This document shows, piece after piece, positions 44,432 to 53,048 of a stretch of DNA of 62,047 bases. The notes beneath the pieces are model-generated. The model did no database searches. It was not told the DNA's origin and worked only from the letters and a program-made list of their open reading frames with translations. The position numbers and the translations under genes were made by a program. The first letter of the stretch is position 1; every line of letters starts with the position of its first letter. This DNA is from Arthrobacter sp. ISL-48 (GTDB lineage Bacteria; Actinomycetota; Actinomycetes; Actinomycetales; Micrococcaceae): positions 1-62,047 of the forward strand of contig NZ_JAGGPL010000027.1 in NCBI RefSeq assembly GCF_018613805.1, given 5' to 3'.

Positions 44432-45421
44432 TCAGCCGGCGACGGCGGCCGCTGCCTTGCCTGCCTCGGCCTGGGCCCCTTCCTGGGAACCGGCGTCGGG
44501 CAGTTCTGCCATCAGCTCCGCAGCCGTGGGCGGGTTGGCGCCAGGGCGCCGGACCGTGATCGCCGCCGCTTTAGCCGCCGTCCGGCCGAGATTTTCAAGG
44601 GTGCCGCGCCCCAGTCCTTCAGTTTTGCGTGCCAGCAGCCCGTAGATCAGTGCGGCCATGTAGGAATCGCCGGCACCGATGGTATCTGCCACTACTGACT
44701 TGACGGAGGGGATGTGCAGCGTCGTGGCCGGCGTGGCAAGCAGTGAACCTTCCGAGCCGCGCGTAACAACGGCCAGCCCAGCCCCCAGCCGGAGGATCCG
44801 GGCCGCGGCGTCCTCGAGCCCAAGATCCGCGTAAAGCCAGGCAGCGTCCTCGTCGCTGAGTTTGACCACGTCGGTGAGCGGAACGAGATCCTCAAAAATG
44901 GAGCGGGCCTCGGCCTGACTCCCCAGGAGGGCCGGCCGGACGTTGGGATCGTAGGTGACCATGCATTCGCGGTGCGACTGCTCCAGGAGCGCCTTCACCA
45001 CGGCGGCACCCGGGGAGAGGAAGGTTGCGATGGATCCCGTGTGGAGGACCTTGGGAAGGGACGCGGGGGCCACCGGCGCAAGCTCCCAGCTGATGTCGAA
45101 TTGGTAGCTGGCAGAACCGTCTGCGGCGAGAGTGGCGGTGGCGGAGGCCGTGCGGCCGGTCGACCTTGAGCCGGGCAGGAGGTCGACGCCGGCACTCCGG
45201 AGGTGGCGTTCGATCGCCGCTCCCCGCGCGTCGTCCCCGAGTGACGTCAGCAGGGCGGTTGTGACGCCCAGCCGGCCCAGGCCGTAGGCGACGTTCATCG
45301 GCGATCCGCCCGGATGCTCGATGGTGCCCTGGGCGGAGGTGACAACGTCTACCAGCGCTTCACCGATGACAATGACGTCGGCAGTGGCTGCCGGCATGGG
45401 TTTGGGAGAGTTCTTGGACAC
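44432..45421 (-). CDS. PfkB-family carbohydrate kinase (probable fructokinase)
   Basis: The 329-residue ribokinase/PfkB-fold kinase has the N-terminal GGSPMNVAYGLGRLG substrate region and the C-terminal signature DTIGAGDSYMAAL with catalytic Asp near residue 252. By context, last gene of a sugar ABC operon next to a GH32 fructanase, it should phosphorylate fructose to fructose 6-phosphate. The start is GTG 45421 with GAAAGG upstream. The C-terminus ends in an Ala-rich tail. Other PfkB substrates such as 2-keto-3-deoxygluconate cannot be excluded. Confidence 0.87.
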   Translation of the reverse strand: MSKNSPKPMPAATADVIVIGEALVDVVTSAQGTIEHPGGSPMNVAYGLGRLGVTTALLTSLGDDARGAAIERHLRSAGVDLLPGSRSTGRTASATATLAADGSASYQFDISWELAPVAPASLPKVLHTGSIATFLSPGAAVVKALLEQSHRECMVTYDPNVRPALLGSQAEARSIFEDLVPLTDVVKLSDEDAAWLYADLGLEDAAARILRLGAGLAVVTRGSEGSLLATPATTLHIPSVKSVVADTIGAGDSYMAALIYGLLARKTEGLGRGTLENLGRTAAKAAAITVRRPGANPPTAAELMAELPDAGSQEGAQAEAGKAAAAVAG

Positions 45422-45508
45422 GGGCTGGGCCTTTCATGGAGCCGTCCGCGGGCCTGGTGCAGGCCCGCGGACGGCGTCGGGAGGGAAGGTGTTCTTACAA
45501 GGAGCCGG

Positions 45509-46303
45509 TCAGGCTGTGGCGGCACCCGTCATGATGGCCACTGCGTCGGTCATCGAATGTGATTCCGGCGTGATGGTTGCCGCGCATTTGCCCAGGCGCT
45601 GGATGTGGATCCTGTCCGCAACATCAAACACGTGGGGCATGTTGTGGCTGATGAGGATGACGGGCAGTCCCCGGTCCCTGAGGTCCCGGACCAACTGCAG
45701 GACCTGGTTCGATTCCCGGACGCCGAGCGCCGCCGTCGGCTCGTCCAGCACAACCACCTTGGAGCCGAACGCCGCTGCGCGGGCCACGGCGACAGCCTGG
45801 CGCTGGCCGCCGGAAAGGTTCTCCACCGGAACTGTCACGTCCTGGAGCGTGGAGATGCCCAGCCGGCTCAGCTCCTCCTTGGCCTTGCGGCGCATCCCTT
45901 TCGTATCAAGGACACGGAAGATCTTGCCCAGCGGCCCGGCAAGGCGTTCCTCCCTGCCAAGGAAGAGGTTGGAAGCGACGTCCAAAGCCGGCGAGACCGC
46001 GAGGTTCTGGTAGACCGTTTCGATCCCGTGGAGGCGGGCGTCCTGCGGGCGTTTGAAGTGGACCGGTTGCCCGGACACCATCAGCTCGCCGGAGTCCGGG
46101 ATTTCGGCGCCGGTAAGGCACTTGATCAGCGTGGACTTTCCCGCGCCGTTGTCCCCAATGATTGCCAGGACTTCACCAGGGTAGAGGTCCAGGCTGACAC
46201 CATCCAGGCCCACGACGCGGCCGAAGGTCTTGACGAGGTTCCGGGCCTGCAGGATGGGCTGACGGACTGCTGTTCCTGTGGGCTCCACGTGCATGGCGGT
46301 CAT
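45509..46303 (-). CDS. Sugar ABC transporter ATP-binding protein (FrcA-like)
   Basis: The 264-residue single-domain ABC ATPase has Walker A GDNGAGKST, the signature LSGGQRQAVAVARA, Walker B VVVLDEPTAAL and H-loop ISHNM. Single-domain ATPases of this kind serve fructose-type (FrcBCA) and some ribose/xylose importers, in contrast to the fused two-domain ATPase of the arabinose island. ATG 46303 overlaps the permease stop as ATGA and has AAGGTG upstream; the longer open frame is shadow of the permease gene. Confidence 0.9.
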   Translation of the reverse strand: MTAMHVEPTGTAVRQPILQARNLVKTFGRVVGLDGVSLDLYPGEVLAIIGDNGAGKSTLIKCLTGAEIPDSGELMVSGQPVHFKRPQDARLHGIETVYQNLAVSPALDVASNLFLGREERLAGPLGKIFRVLDTKGMRRKAKEELSRLGISTLQDVTVPVENLSGGQRQAVAVARAAAFGSKVVVLDEPTAALGVRESNQVLQLVRDLRDRGLPVILISHNMPHVFDVADRIHIQRLGKCAATITPESHSMTDAVAIMTGAATA

Positions 46304-47346
46304 GATTTCACCTTTCGGATCCACTGGTCGATGGACACAGCGAGGATGATGAGGACGCCCACGGCGAGGGTCTGGTAGAGGACATCCAGTCCGGCGAGTG
46401 AGAGCCCGTTGCGGAAGACGCCGACGATGAGCGCACCCAGAAGGGAGCCCCAGATGGAGCCGCGGCCGCCGAAGAGGCTGGTCCCGCCGATCACGACGGC
46501 GGTGATGGAGTCCAGGTTCAGATCCACACCTGCGTTGGGGCTGGCTGCGTTCGTCCGTCCGATCTGGATCCATGCACCGATCGCCAGCACCGCCCCCGAA
46601 GCGAGGTACACGCTCATGAGGACGCGGTTAACCGGGATTCCTGCCAGGCGGGCGGCTTCCTTGTCGTCTCCGACAGCGTAGACGTGCCTGCCCCAGGCGG
46701 TCTTGCCGAGGATGAACGCCATGGCAATGTACAGCAAGATCATCATGACAACGCCGGTGGAGATGCGGACCGGCCCTATGGGGAACGTGCTGCCCATCCA
46801 GGTGAGCAGCCCCGGCATATTGGAGCCCCGTACCGTGGATCCGCCCGAATAGAGCAGCGTGAGGGCGACGAAGATGTTCAGGGTTCCCAACGTCACGATG
46901 AACGGTGGCAGCCGGAACCTGGTGACTAGGAAGCCATTCAGCGCGCCCGCGCCCAGCCCCACTACCAGGCCGACGAGGAGTGCCAGCGGTCCGGGAATGC
47001 CATTGCTGACTGACAGTTGTGCCACCACCATGGAGGCGAGGATCATGACCGCGCCAACGGACAGGTCGATGCCCGCAGTAAGGATGATGAGCGTCTGGGC
47101 GATCGCCAGGGTGCCCACGACGGAAACCTGCTGGGTAATCAGGGAGAGGTTCTCAAACCGGAGGAACCGGTCATTGAGGAGACCAAATACCACCACTGCG
47201 ACGAGCAGCACGATGGCGGGACTGAGGGCGGGGTACCGGTGCAGGATATTGCGGATCCGGCTAAGCGGTGTCTGGCGGTCGAGGAATTCCTCGGCCAGGT
47301 CTGCCTGCCCGGCCGCGGGCGGGCCTGCTGTCTGTTGCTGGGTCAC
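46300..47346 (-). CDS. Sugar ABC transporter permease (FrcC-like)
   Basis: The 348-residue CUT2-type permease has about nine membrane segments, the hallmark TAGIDLSVGAVMILASMV and a C-terminal VIGGTSLFGGRGSIWGSLLGA. I choose GTG 47346 (VTQQQTAG), five bases after AGGAG; a GTG two codons earlier overlaps the same AGGAG and is less plausible. It lies between the binding-protein gene (28-base gap) and the ATPase gene (overlap). Confidence 0.9.
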   Translation of the reverse strand: MTQQQTAGPPAAGQADLAEEFLDRQTPLSRIRNILHRYPALSPAIVLLVAVVVFGLLNDRFLRFENLSLITQQVSVVGTLAIAQTLIILTAGIDLSVGAVMILASMVVAQLSVSNGIPGPLALLVGLVVGLGAGALNGFLVTRFRLPPFIVTLGTLNIFVALTLLYSGGSTVRGSNMPGLLTWMGSTFPIGPVRISTGVVMMILLYIAMAFILGKTAWGRHVYAVGDDKEAARLAGIPVNRVLMSVYLASGAVLAIGAWIQIGRTNAASPNAGVDLNLDSITAVVIGGTSLFGGRGSIWGSLLGALIVGVFRNGLSLAGLDVLYQTLAVGVLIILAVSIDQWIRKVKS

Positions 47347-47374
47347 GTTCACTCCTGAAATCCTCTAATCCCTT

Positions 47375-48493
47375 TTACTTGCCCCAGCAGATCTTGCTGG
47401 CTTCGGAGGTGGTGATGCTCTTGACGCCGTCGGCGGGGGTGTCCGTGACAAGCTCCACTCCAGTGTTGAAGAAGTCCAGGCCTTCGGAGTTGGCGGGCTT
47501 CTTGCCGGTCTTGGCGAGTTCAACGATTGCCTTGACGCCCATTTCGGCCATCTTGACCGGGTACTGCTGGGCCGTCGCACCGATGACGCCGGACTTGACG
47601 TTGTTGACCCCCGCGCAGCCGCCGTCGATGGAGACGATCAGGACGTCTTTTTCCTTGCCGGCCGATTTCAGGGCTTCGTAAGCGCCGGCGGCTGCGGGCT
47701 CATTGATGGTGTAGACGACATTGATGTTCGGGTTCTTGGACATGAGGGTCTCCATGCCAGTACGGCCCCCGTCCTCGTTACCCTGGGAGGCCTGGCTGCC
47801 GACGATCTCGTACTCGCCGCCCTTGCCTCCGGTGTACTTGCCGGTTTTGGCCTCGTCACCGTTCTTCTTGGGGTCAGCGGTCGCGATGCCGAGTCCCGTC
47901 AGGAAGCCCTGGTCGCGGTTGTAGTCTACTGAGACGAGCTTGTCGTCAAACAGATCCAGCAGGGCGATGGTGGCCTTTTTGCCGGCGAGCTGGGTGGCTG
48001 TCCACTTACCGATCAGCTGGCCGGCCGCGAAGTTGTCGGTGGCGAACGTGATGTCCGCAGCGTCTGCGGGGTCCGGCGGGGTATCCAGTGCGATCACGAA
48101 GAGGCCAGCGTCCTTTGCCTTCTTCAGGGCGTCCACCACGGAGGGGCCGTTCGGCGTGATCAGGATGCCCTTGTCACCCTTGGAGATGGCGTTCTCGATG
48201 GCCTGGATCTGGGTGTCCTCATCTCCGTCGGCCTTGCCTGCAGCCAGCTTGAGGTCCACACCATCTGCTTCGGCAGCCTTCTTGGCGCCGTCCTGCATGG
48301 AGACGAAGAACGGGTTCGACGTCGTCTTCACGATCAGGGACACGCCCACCTTCTCACCGGATGAGCTTCCCGCTGCCGAGTTGGCTGTGGTACTTCCCCC
48401 GCACGCTGTGAGGCTGAGCGAGCCGAGGGTCAGGACTGCACCCACGGCGAGCAGTCGCTGGGCGATGGTGCGCGGGGCTTTGGAAGTCAACAT
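47375..48493 (-). CDS. Sugar-binding lipoprotein (FrcB-like)
   Basis: The 372-residue extracellular receptor of the fructose-type importer has a signal peptide ending in the lipobox LTAC, then a RbsB-type fold: VSLIVKTTSNPFFVSMQDGAKKAA, ITPNGPSVVDALKKAKDAGLFVIALDTP and IVSIDGGCAGVNNVKSG (shown in part). ATG 48493 has AGGAG eight bases upstream. It is the first gene of an operon running binding protein, permease, ATPase, kinase. A TGACAACGATGTCA operator lies 35-48 bases upstream of the start codon. Confidence 0.9.
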   Translation of the reverse strand: MLTSKAPRTIAQRLLAVGAVLTLGSLSLTACGGSTTANSAAGSSSGEKVGVSLIVKTTSNPFFVSMQDGAKKAAEADGVDLKLAAGKADGDEDTQIQAIENAISKGDKGILITPNGPSVVDALKKAKDAGLFVIALDTPPDPADAADITFATDNFAAGQLIGKWTATQLAGKKATIALLDLFDDKLVSVDYNRDQGFLTGLGIATADPKKNGDEAKTGKYTGGKGGEYEIVGSQASQGNEDGGRTGMETLMSKNPNINVVYTINEPAAAGAYEALKSAGKEKDVLIVSIDGGCAGVNNVKSGVIGATAQQYPVKMAEMGVKAIVELAKTGKKPANSEGLDFFNTGVELVTDTPADGVKSITTSEASKICWGK

Positions 48494-48527
48494 TGAATCT
48501 CCTGGTTTTCGTGGCACATCCGGTGCC

Positions 48528-48541
48528 TGACAACGATGTCA
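48528..48541. promoter_or_regulatory. Fructan-regulon operator at the frcB-like promoter
   Basis: TGACAACGATGTCA is a near-perfect 14-base palindrome (one mismatch pair at the centre). The same motif recurs at 48606-48619 and 52867-52880, in front of the other genes of this island. It lies upstream of the reverse-strand transporter operon. Confidence 0.75.
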
Positions 48542-48604
48542 GTGATCATGTAATCAGCGTCACAAGGTAGAGTCAACATAGATTCGAAGATGAAGGACGA
48601 AGTT

Positions 48605-49657
48605 ATGACAACGATGTCTAATCGTTACCAAGCGGACCCCGGGAAGAGCCGGCCCACGATGCGGCATGTCGCCGCCCTTGCAGGAGTGGGCATCAAGACC
48701 GTTTCCCGCGTGATAAACGACGAACCCGGCGTCTCCGAGGCCACGCGCCAGCGGGTCCTCGGCGCCTCGCAGCAGCTCAATTACCAGCTGGATATGGCCG
48801 CAGGGAGCCTGAGGCGCACCGGCCGCCAGACCCTCTCCATCGGACTCCTGTTGCCGAGCGTGGCCAACCCCTTCAGCAGCGAAATCCACCGGGCTCTGGA
48901 AGACACCCTGACGGCGCGGGGCATTGCTGTCTTTGCCGCCAGCCTGGACGATGACCCCGAACGCGAAAAGTCCCTTGTGGCGGCATTTCTTGGCCGGCGC
49001 GTGGACGGGCTGGTCCTTACCCCCATTGCCAAGAGCCAGGCCTACGTCATCCCGGAGCATTCGCGCGACCTGCCCATGGTGTTTATTGACCGCGAGCCTG
49101 TGGGTATCGAGGCGGACGCCGTGGTGACGGACAACGCCGTCGGAGCGGGAAGGGCAGCGGGCCACCTCATTACGCACGGCCACACAAAACTTGCCTATCT
49201 GGGCGACCGCACTGATATCCAGACCGCCCGCGAGCGCAGGCGGGGCTTCATGGAGGAACTTGGCAGGGCCGGGATCGCGACGTCCAACGTGCCCGTGCGC
49301 GAGGGCCTGCATAACGAGGAGTCAGCCCGCCTGGCGGCGCTTGAACTGCTCACGGCCGACGATCCGCCATCGGCCATTTTCTCCAGCCAGAACCTCATCA
49401 CGTTCGGCGCCATGCGTGCACTGAAGGAGCTCGGAGCCAGCCGCCGCGTGGCATTGGTGGGGTTTGACGACTTCACACTGGCGGACATGATGGACCCGGG
49501 CGTCACCGTGATCGCCCAGCACCCTGAGCGGATCGGAAAGCTCGCTGCCGAGCGGCTGCTGGCAAGGATTGACGGCGACGGCAGCCCGGCGCAGACCTAC
49601 GTTGTTCCGTCCGAACTTATCCAGCGCGGCTCAGGGGAGCTTCCTCCGGTTCCCTGA
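48605..49657 (+). CDS. LacI-family regulator of the fructan/fructose island
   Basis: The 350-residue LacI-type repressor has the helix-turn-helix MRHVAALAGVGIKTVSRVIND (first part) and hinge QLNYQLDMAAGSLRR. The effector domain ends VALVGFDDFTLADMMDPGVTVIAQHPERIG (shown in part). I use ATG 48605, with AAGGA eight bases upstream; ATG 48590 is an alternative. It is divergent from the transporter operon. An operator copy overlaps the start codon itself, implying autoregulation, and a third lies before the GH32 gene, so one repressor probably controls hydrolysis, uptake and phosphorylation together. Confidence 0.9.
   Translation: MTTMSNRYQADPGKSRPTMRHVAALAGVGIKTVSRVINDEPGVSEATRQRVLGASQQLNYQLDMAAGSLRRTGRQTLSIGLLLPSVANPFSSEIHRALEDTLTARGIAVFAASLDDDPEREKSLVAAFLGRRVDGLVLTPIAKSQAYVIPEHSRDLPMVFIDREPVGIEADAVVTDNAVGAGRAAGHLITHGHTKLAYLGDRTDIQTARERRRGFMEELGRAGIATSNVPVREGLHNEESARLAALELLTADDPPSAIFSSQNLITFGAMRALKELGASRRVALVGFDDFTLADMMDPGVTVIAQHPERIGKLAAERLLARIDGDGSPAQTYVVPSELIQRGSGELPPVP
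48606..48619. promoter_or_regulatory. Fructan-regulon operator overlapping the lacI start codon
   Basis: TGACAACGATGTCT differs from the first site only at its last base. It begins one base into the ATG of the regulator gene, 78 bases centre to centre from the operator at 48528. Some of the match is constrained by coding, but the 13-base identity is unlikely by chance. Confidence 0.6.
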
Positions 49658-49733
49658 GCAAGCCTCTCAGCCGCCACCATTTTCGACCACACGTGTTTTC
49701 AGCAACCAGCCCAATCAACAACGAGGGGAAACC

Positions 49734-50027
49734 ATGACCAAAACGCTCTACGCGGAATTCACCGTCAAGCCCGGCAGCGAAGCCCGGGTTGCGGAGATGA
49801 TGCGCGAACTGACCGAACACGTACGCCGGGAACCGGGCAACCAGCTTTTCCTGCCCTACACGCGGGAAACGAATCCCCGTGAGTACTTCGTCTTCGAGGT
49901 TTACGAAGATGACGCTGCCTTCCAGGAGCACATCAGCGCGGATTACGGCGCACGGTTCAACGGGGAACTCGCGGACCACATCGAAGGGGACGGCTCAGTG
50001 CTGACCTGGCTCCGGCCGGTCGACTGA
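49734..50027 (+). CDS. ABM-domain protein (putative quinol monooxygenase)
   Basis: The 97-residue protein is an antibiotic-biosynthesis-monooxygenase (ABM) ferredoxin-like fold: KPGSEARVAEMMRELTEHVRREPGN near the start, then YFVFEVYEDDAAFQEHISADY (each shown in part). Related small dimers (YgiN-like) oxidise quinols, but many have no known reaction. ATG 49734 follows GAGGGGAAA. It lies 76 bases after the LacI gene on the same strand and may be co-transcribed; a metabolic link to fructan use is not evident. Confidence 0.82.
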   Translation: MTKTLYAEFTVKPGSEARVAEMMRELTEHVRREPGNQLFLPYTRETNPREYFVFEVYEDDAAFQEHISADYGARFNGELADHIEGDGSVLTWLRPVD

Positions 50028-50051
50028 CGCGCCGCACCCACGCCATTCCCA

Positions 50052-50100
50052 GGTTTGTCCGCGATTCCGAACCTTGAAGGCAAGGAACCGCGGACAAACC
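50052..50100. terminator. Hairpin between the ABM gene and the convergent GH32 gene
   Basis: GGTTTGTCCGCG (50052-50063) pairs perfectly with CGCGGACAAACC (50089-50100). The loop forms a second small stem, CCTTG/CAAGG. It lies between convergent genes, so it can serve both. Confidence 0.75.
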
Positions 50101-50124
50101 CAGGACGTCCAGGGGCGGCGGTAA

Positions 50125-52848
50125 CTACCGGCGGTCCTTAACGGGCTTCGCCAAGGTGGTGAACATGGACTGGGCCAGCGGAGTGACCGTAATCGACTTC
50201 AGCTGTGCCGTTCCACCGTCGGCAAAGAGCGCCACCTGGCTGGCTCCGGGTCCGGGAAACACCTGGTCCGTGATGGTCCGAAGGCCGCCCTGTGCGAAGA
50301 CCTCCACCGAGGACCGGTCAAGGTAGATGCGCAGAGTCACGTTGCCGTTGGCGTCAGGGGCGACGGGAGCCGAGTCGACCGAGGTGAACAGCGGGTGGAA
50401 ACTCGTGTCGCCTGAGTTGCGCCTGTCCACGTACACCTCACCGGCAGCCCTGTCGTACCCAACGACGGTTGACGTCGTCCCGTTCCCCAGTACCGTGATT
50501 CCGGATTTGGCCGCCGTGCCCGGCGCGAACGTGACATCGATCCTCTGCACCTGGCCGGATGCCGCTGCCGGCAGGGCAACGGTGCCCGGGGCGATGGACC
50601 GTGCCCGCTTCTCGGCGTAACTCACCTTCGCTCCCAGGTTGTCCACCTGCTTGACGGCCTGCTGGGTCAGCCGGGGGCCGGACGCCGTCTGGGTGAGTCC
50701 AACCTCCCGCGGCAGGGACATGGCGCTGCGCCAGGGCGAGGTGGGAATGGTATTCGCGTAGTCCCAGTTGTTCATCCAGCCCAGCATGATGCGCTTGTCC
50801 TCTGGCATGTTTCCAAAGGACACGGACGCGTAGTAGTCCCGGCCGTAGTCCAGCCAGTCATAGGTCTGCAGCCGCGGTGTGGCAGGCGCGGCCGAGGCCA
50901 CGAACTCATCTGCCAGGATATGGCCCCAGCCAAAGCGGTTGTTGTCCACCACCTTGATGCTGGCCTGCCGTCCCTTGAACTCAGCGACGTTCCAGGACGC
51001 CCAGTCCAGGACCTCGCTGTTGGCGCCGGTGGCCGTGCGGACCACCTGGCCGTCCACGACCAGGTTCACAGTGGTTTCCTCTGACCGGGGAACAGCCGCC
51101 TGGTCCGTCAACATCACGTGGTCCAGCGTCAGGTGGCCCCAGCCGCCGGTGGCCTGGTCCACAACCCGCAATTGGGCGGTGCGCCCAGCGAACTCCGTGA
51201 CGTCCCAGCCCTTCCAGTTCAGCTGGCCGGCGTCGTCTCCCGCCAACCTGCGCACCACGGTGCCGTCAACGAGAAGTTGAACCTCGAGGAGCTGCCCGGA
51301 GTCCGCGGTGCGGTGGCCACCGCCCACCAGCATGCTCATGAAGTTCCGGGACACCGTGAACGACGGCGACGTCATGGTTCCCTGCCTGTCGTCGCCGGGA
51401 GCGCCGCCCGTTTCGAACGTGTTGATCCGCTTGGCGCCGATGTAGAAATCACCGCCGGAGGTAGCCGGCTGGTAGACAGGGGCCAGGTCCCCGGTTCCGG
51501 TCCAGCCGGCGCCGGCCAGGGTGGTGCCGTCCGGAACTTCGAAGCCGCTGAACAGGAGGTCGCCGGGCGGCGGCGTGTTGTCCAGCTTGTCCGACACGCG
51601 CGGGTGCTGGCCACCCCCCACCAGGAAGTTGAGGTAGTCGCTGGTCACGGTGAACTGCGGGGAGTTCAACGAACCCAGCGGCCAGTCGCCGTCATTGAAG
51701 GAATTGACCAGCCCGGCCCCCGCGAAGCCAGTCACTGTGTTCTGGCCGGGCAGCGCACCGGACGCCGGGGCGTCGCCGAACGGCCCGTTCTTCCAATTCC
51801 CCGGTTCGTTGTTCACCGTCCAGCCGTTGTAGGTGCCGTCGTTGAAGCCCGCCAGGGGCGTTCCGGCCGGCAGGGCATCACTGGGCTTGGTGGAATCGGA
51901 CGTGAAGGTGGTCCCATCGAAGCTGCCCACGAAATACTGCCCTGCAGAGCCGCCGGCCACGCCGCCGGGGTTGATGTTGACCACCATGACCCACTTGACG
52001 TTGCCGGCATCGCCGTCCACCGCCAAGGGGAACAGGTCGGGGCACTCCCACAGACCCCCGGTTCCGTTGGCTGGCCCGAACTCGCTCAGCTGCGACCATT
52101 CCTTGAGGTTGGCGGACTTGTACAGCAGGACCTTGTGATCGGTGGCTTCGACGGCGGCCATCACCCAGTAGCCGCCCCCGCCGGAGGAGGCGTACCAGAA
52201 GACCTTCGGATCGCGGAAGTTGGCGGAGTTCCGGTTCAGGACGGGATTGGCACTGTACTTGGTCCAGGTCTGGCCGTCGTCCAGGCTGTAGGCGAGCGAT
52301 TGTGCCTGCAGGCCCCTGTAGGGCGAAGCTTCCTTGTAGGCGCTGGTGAAGACGGCCACCAGGGGCGGGTTTTCGGTGGTCCCGAAGCCCGAGGTGTTGT
52401 CCTTGTCCACCACGACGCTCCCGGAGAAGATGTCCTGCTGGTCGTCCGTGGGGATGGCCAGCGGCTGGTCTTCCCAGTGGGTGAGGTCGGTTGACGTTGC
52501 ATGGCCCCAGGACATGTTCCCCCACGTGTTTCCGGAAGGGTTGTGCTGGTAGTACAGGTGATAGAGGCCCTTGTGGAAGACCATCCCATTGGGATCGTTC
52601 ATCCAGTTCTGCTTGGGCGTGTAGTGGATGGCCGGCCGGTACTGCTCCTCGCCCGTAGCGGGCGCGCCGGGTGTGACGGCGTCGGCTGTGATGGCGCCTG
52701 TTGCAGCGTTGTTCGCTGCCGCAGCGGACGACGCCGGGCCGGCGCCCAGGAGTGCGGCGGCCAGGCTGAGACCGGCCAGGGTGAGCGCGGAACACGCCCG
52801 GCCTGTCCGGGATCTATTGGTTTGCATATCGTTGAGGTCGCCCTTCAT
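50125..52848 (-). CDS. Secreted GH32 fructanase (levanase/inulinase type) with internal insert
   Basis: The 907-residue exported glycosidase is predicted to hydrolyse beta-fructans. A Sec signal peptide (residues 8-45, ending ASSAAA) precedes the GH32 five-bladed propeller: nucleophile D85 in WMNDPNG, the FRDPKVFW transition-state motif, and acid/base E268 in WECPDLF. The propeller is interrupted at about residues 334-656 by roughly 320 extra residues with repeated jelly-roll-like units (LVGGG, GWGHL and WxxWxVxEFxGR each occur twice). The GH32 C-terminal beta-sandwich (SSVEVFAQGG) follows. The start is 52848 or ATG 52827. A fructan-type operator lies 19 bases upstream. The product may be levan or inulin oligomers or fructose. 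Confidence 0.92.
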   Translation of the reverse strand: MKGDLNDMQTNRSRTGRACSALTLAGLSLAAALLGAGPASSAAAANNAATGAITADAVTPGAPATGEEQYRPAIHYTPKQNWMNDPNGMVFHKGLYHLYYQHNPSGNTWGNMSWGHATSTDLTHWEDQPLAIPTDDQQDIFSGSVVVDKDNTSGFGTTENPPLVAVFTSAYKEASPYRGLQAQSLAYSLDDGQTWTKYSANPVLNRNSANFRDPKVFWYASSGGGGYWVMAAVEATDHKVLLYKSANLKEWSQLSEFGPANGTGGLWECPDLFPLAVDGDAGNVKWVMVVNINPGGVAGGSAGQYFVGSFDGTTFTSDSTKPSDALPAGTPLAGFNDGTYNGWTVNNEPGNWKNGPFGDAPASGALPGQNTVTGFAGAGLVNSFNDGDWPLGSLNSPQFTVTSDYLNFLVGGGQHPRVSDKLDNTPPPGDLLFSGFEVPDGTTLAGAGWTGTGDLAPVYQPATSGGDFYIGAKRINTFETGGAPGDDRQGTMTSPSFTVSRNFMSMLVGGGHRTADSGQLLEVQLLVDGTVVRRLAGDDAGQLNWKGWDVTEFAGRTAQLRVVDQATGGWGHLTLDHVMLTDQAAVPRSEETTVNLVVDGQVVRTATGANSEVLDWASWNVAEFKGRQASIKVVDNNRFGWGHILADEFVASAAPATPRLQTYDWLDYGRDYYASVSFGNMPEDKRIMLGWMNNWDYANTIPTSPWRSAMSLPREVGLTQTASGPRLTQQAVKQVDNLGAKVSYAEKRARSIAPGTVALPAAASGQVQRIDVTFAPGTAAKSGITVLGNGTTSTVVGYDRAAGEVYVDRRNSGDTSFHPLFTSVDSAPVAPDANGNVTLRIYLDRSSVEVFAQGGLRTITDQVFPGPGASQVALFADGGTAQLKSITVTPLAQSMFTTLAKPVKDRR

Positions 52849-52866
52849 TGCGCGTGCCTATTGCAT

Positions 52867-52880
52867 AGACAACGTTGTCA
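52867..52880. promoter_or_regulatory. Fructan-regulon operator upstream of the GH32 gene
   Basis: AGACAACGTTGTCA contains the perfect palindrome GACAACGTTGTC (52868-52879), matching the two sites at the lacI/frc promoter. It lies about 20 bases before the GH32 start and some 170 bases before the divergent malQ. Confidence 0.75.
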
Positions 52881-53048
52881 GTGCCAGGAACGCTAAGTGA
52901 TGTCCACAAGACAAGTCAATGGACGGGAGCATCCCCGCGGTGGCCCTGCAATAATCGGAACCAACAGTTTGCCCGGGGCCTGGAAGGTCTCCGGGCAACA
53001 GGCAGCAGTGTAGGTTCAAGCCCATCACACCAGACGAGGCGGACATCC

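Noticed and set aside
51118..52494. 458-codon open frame on the + strand opposite the GH32 gene
   Set aside because: It is an antisense shadow of high-GC coding sequence. The opposite strand has clear GH32 catalytic motifs and a signal peptide, and this frame has no recognisable protein or ribosome site.
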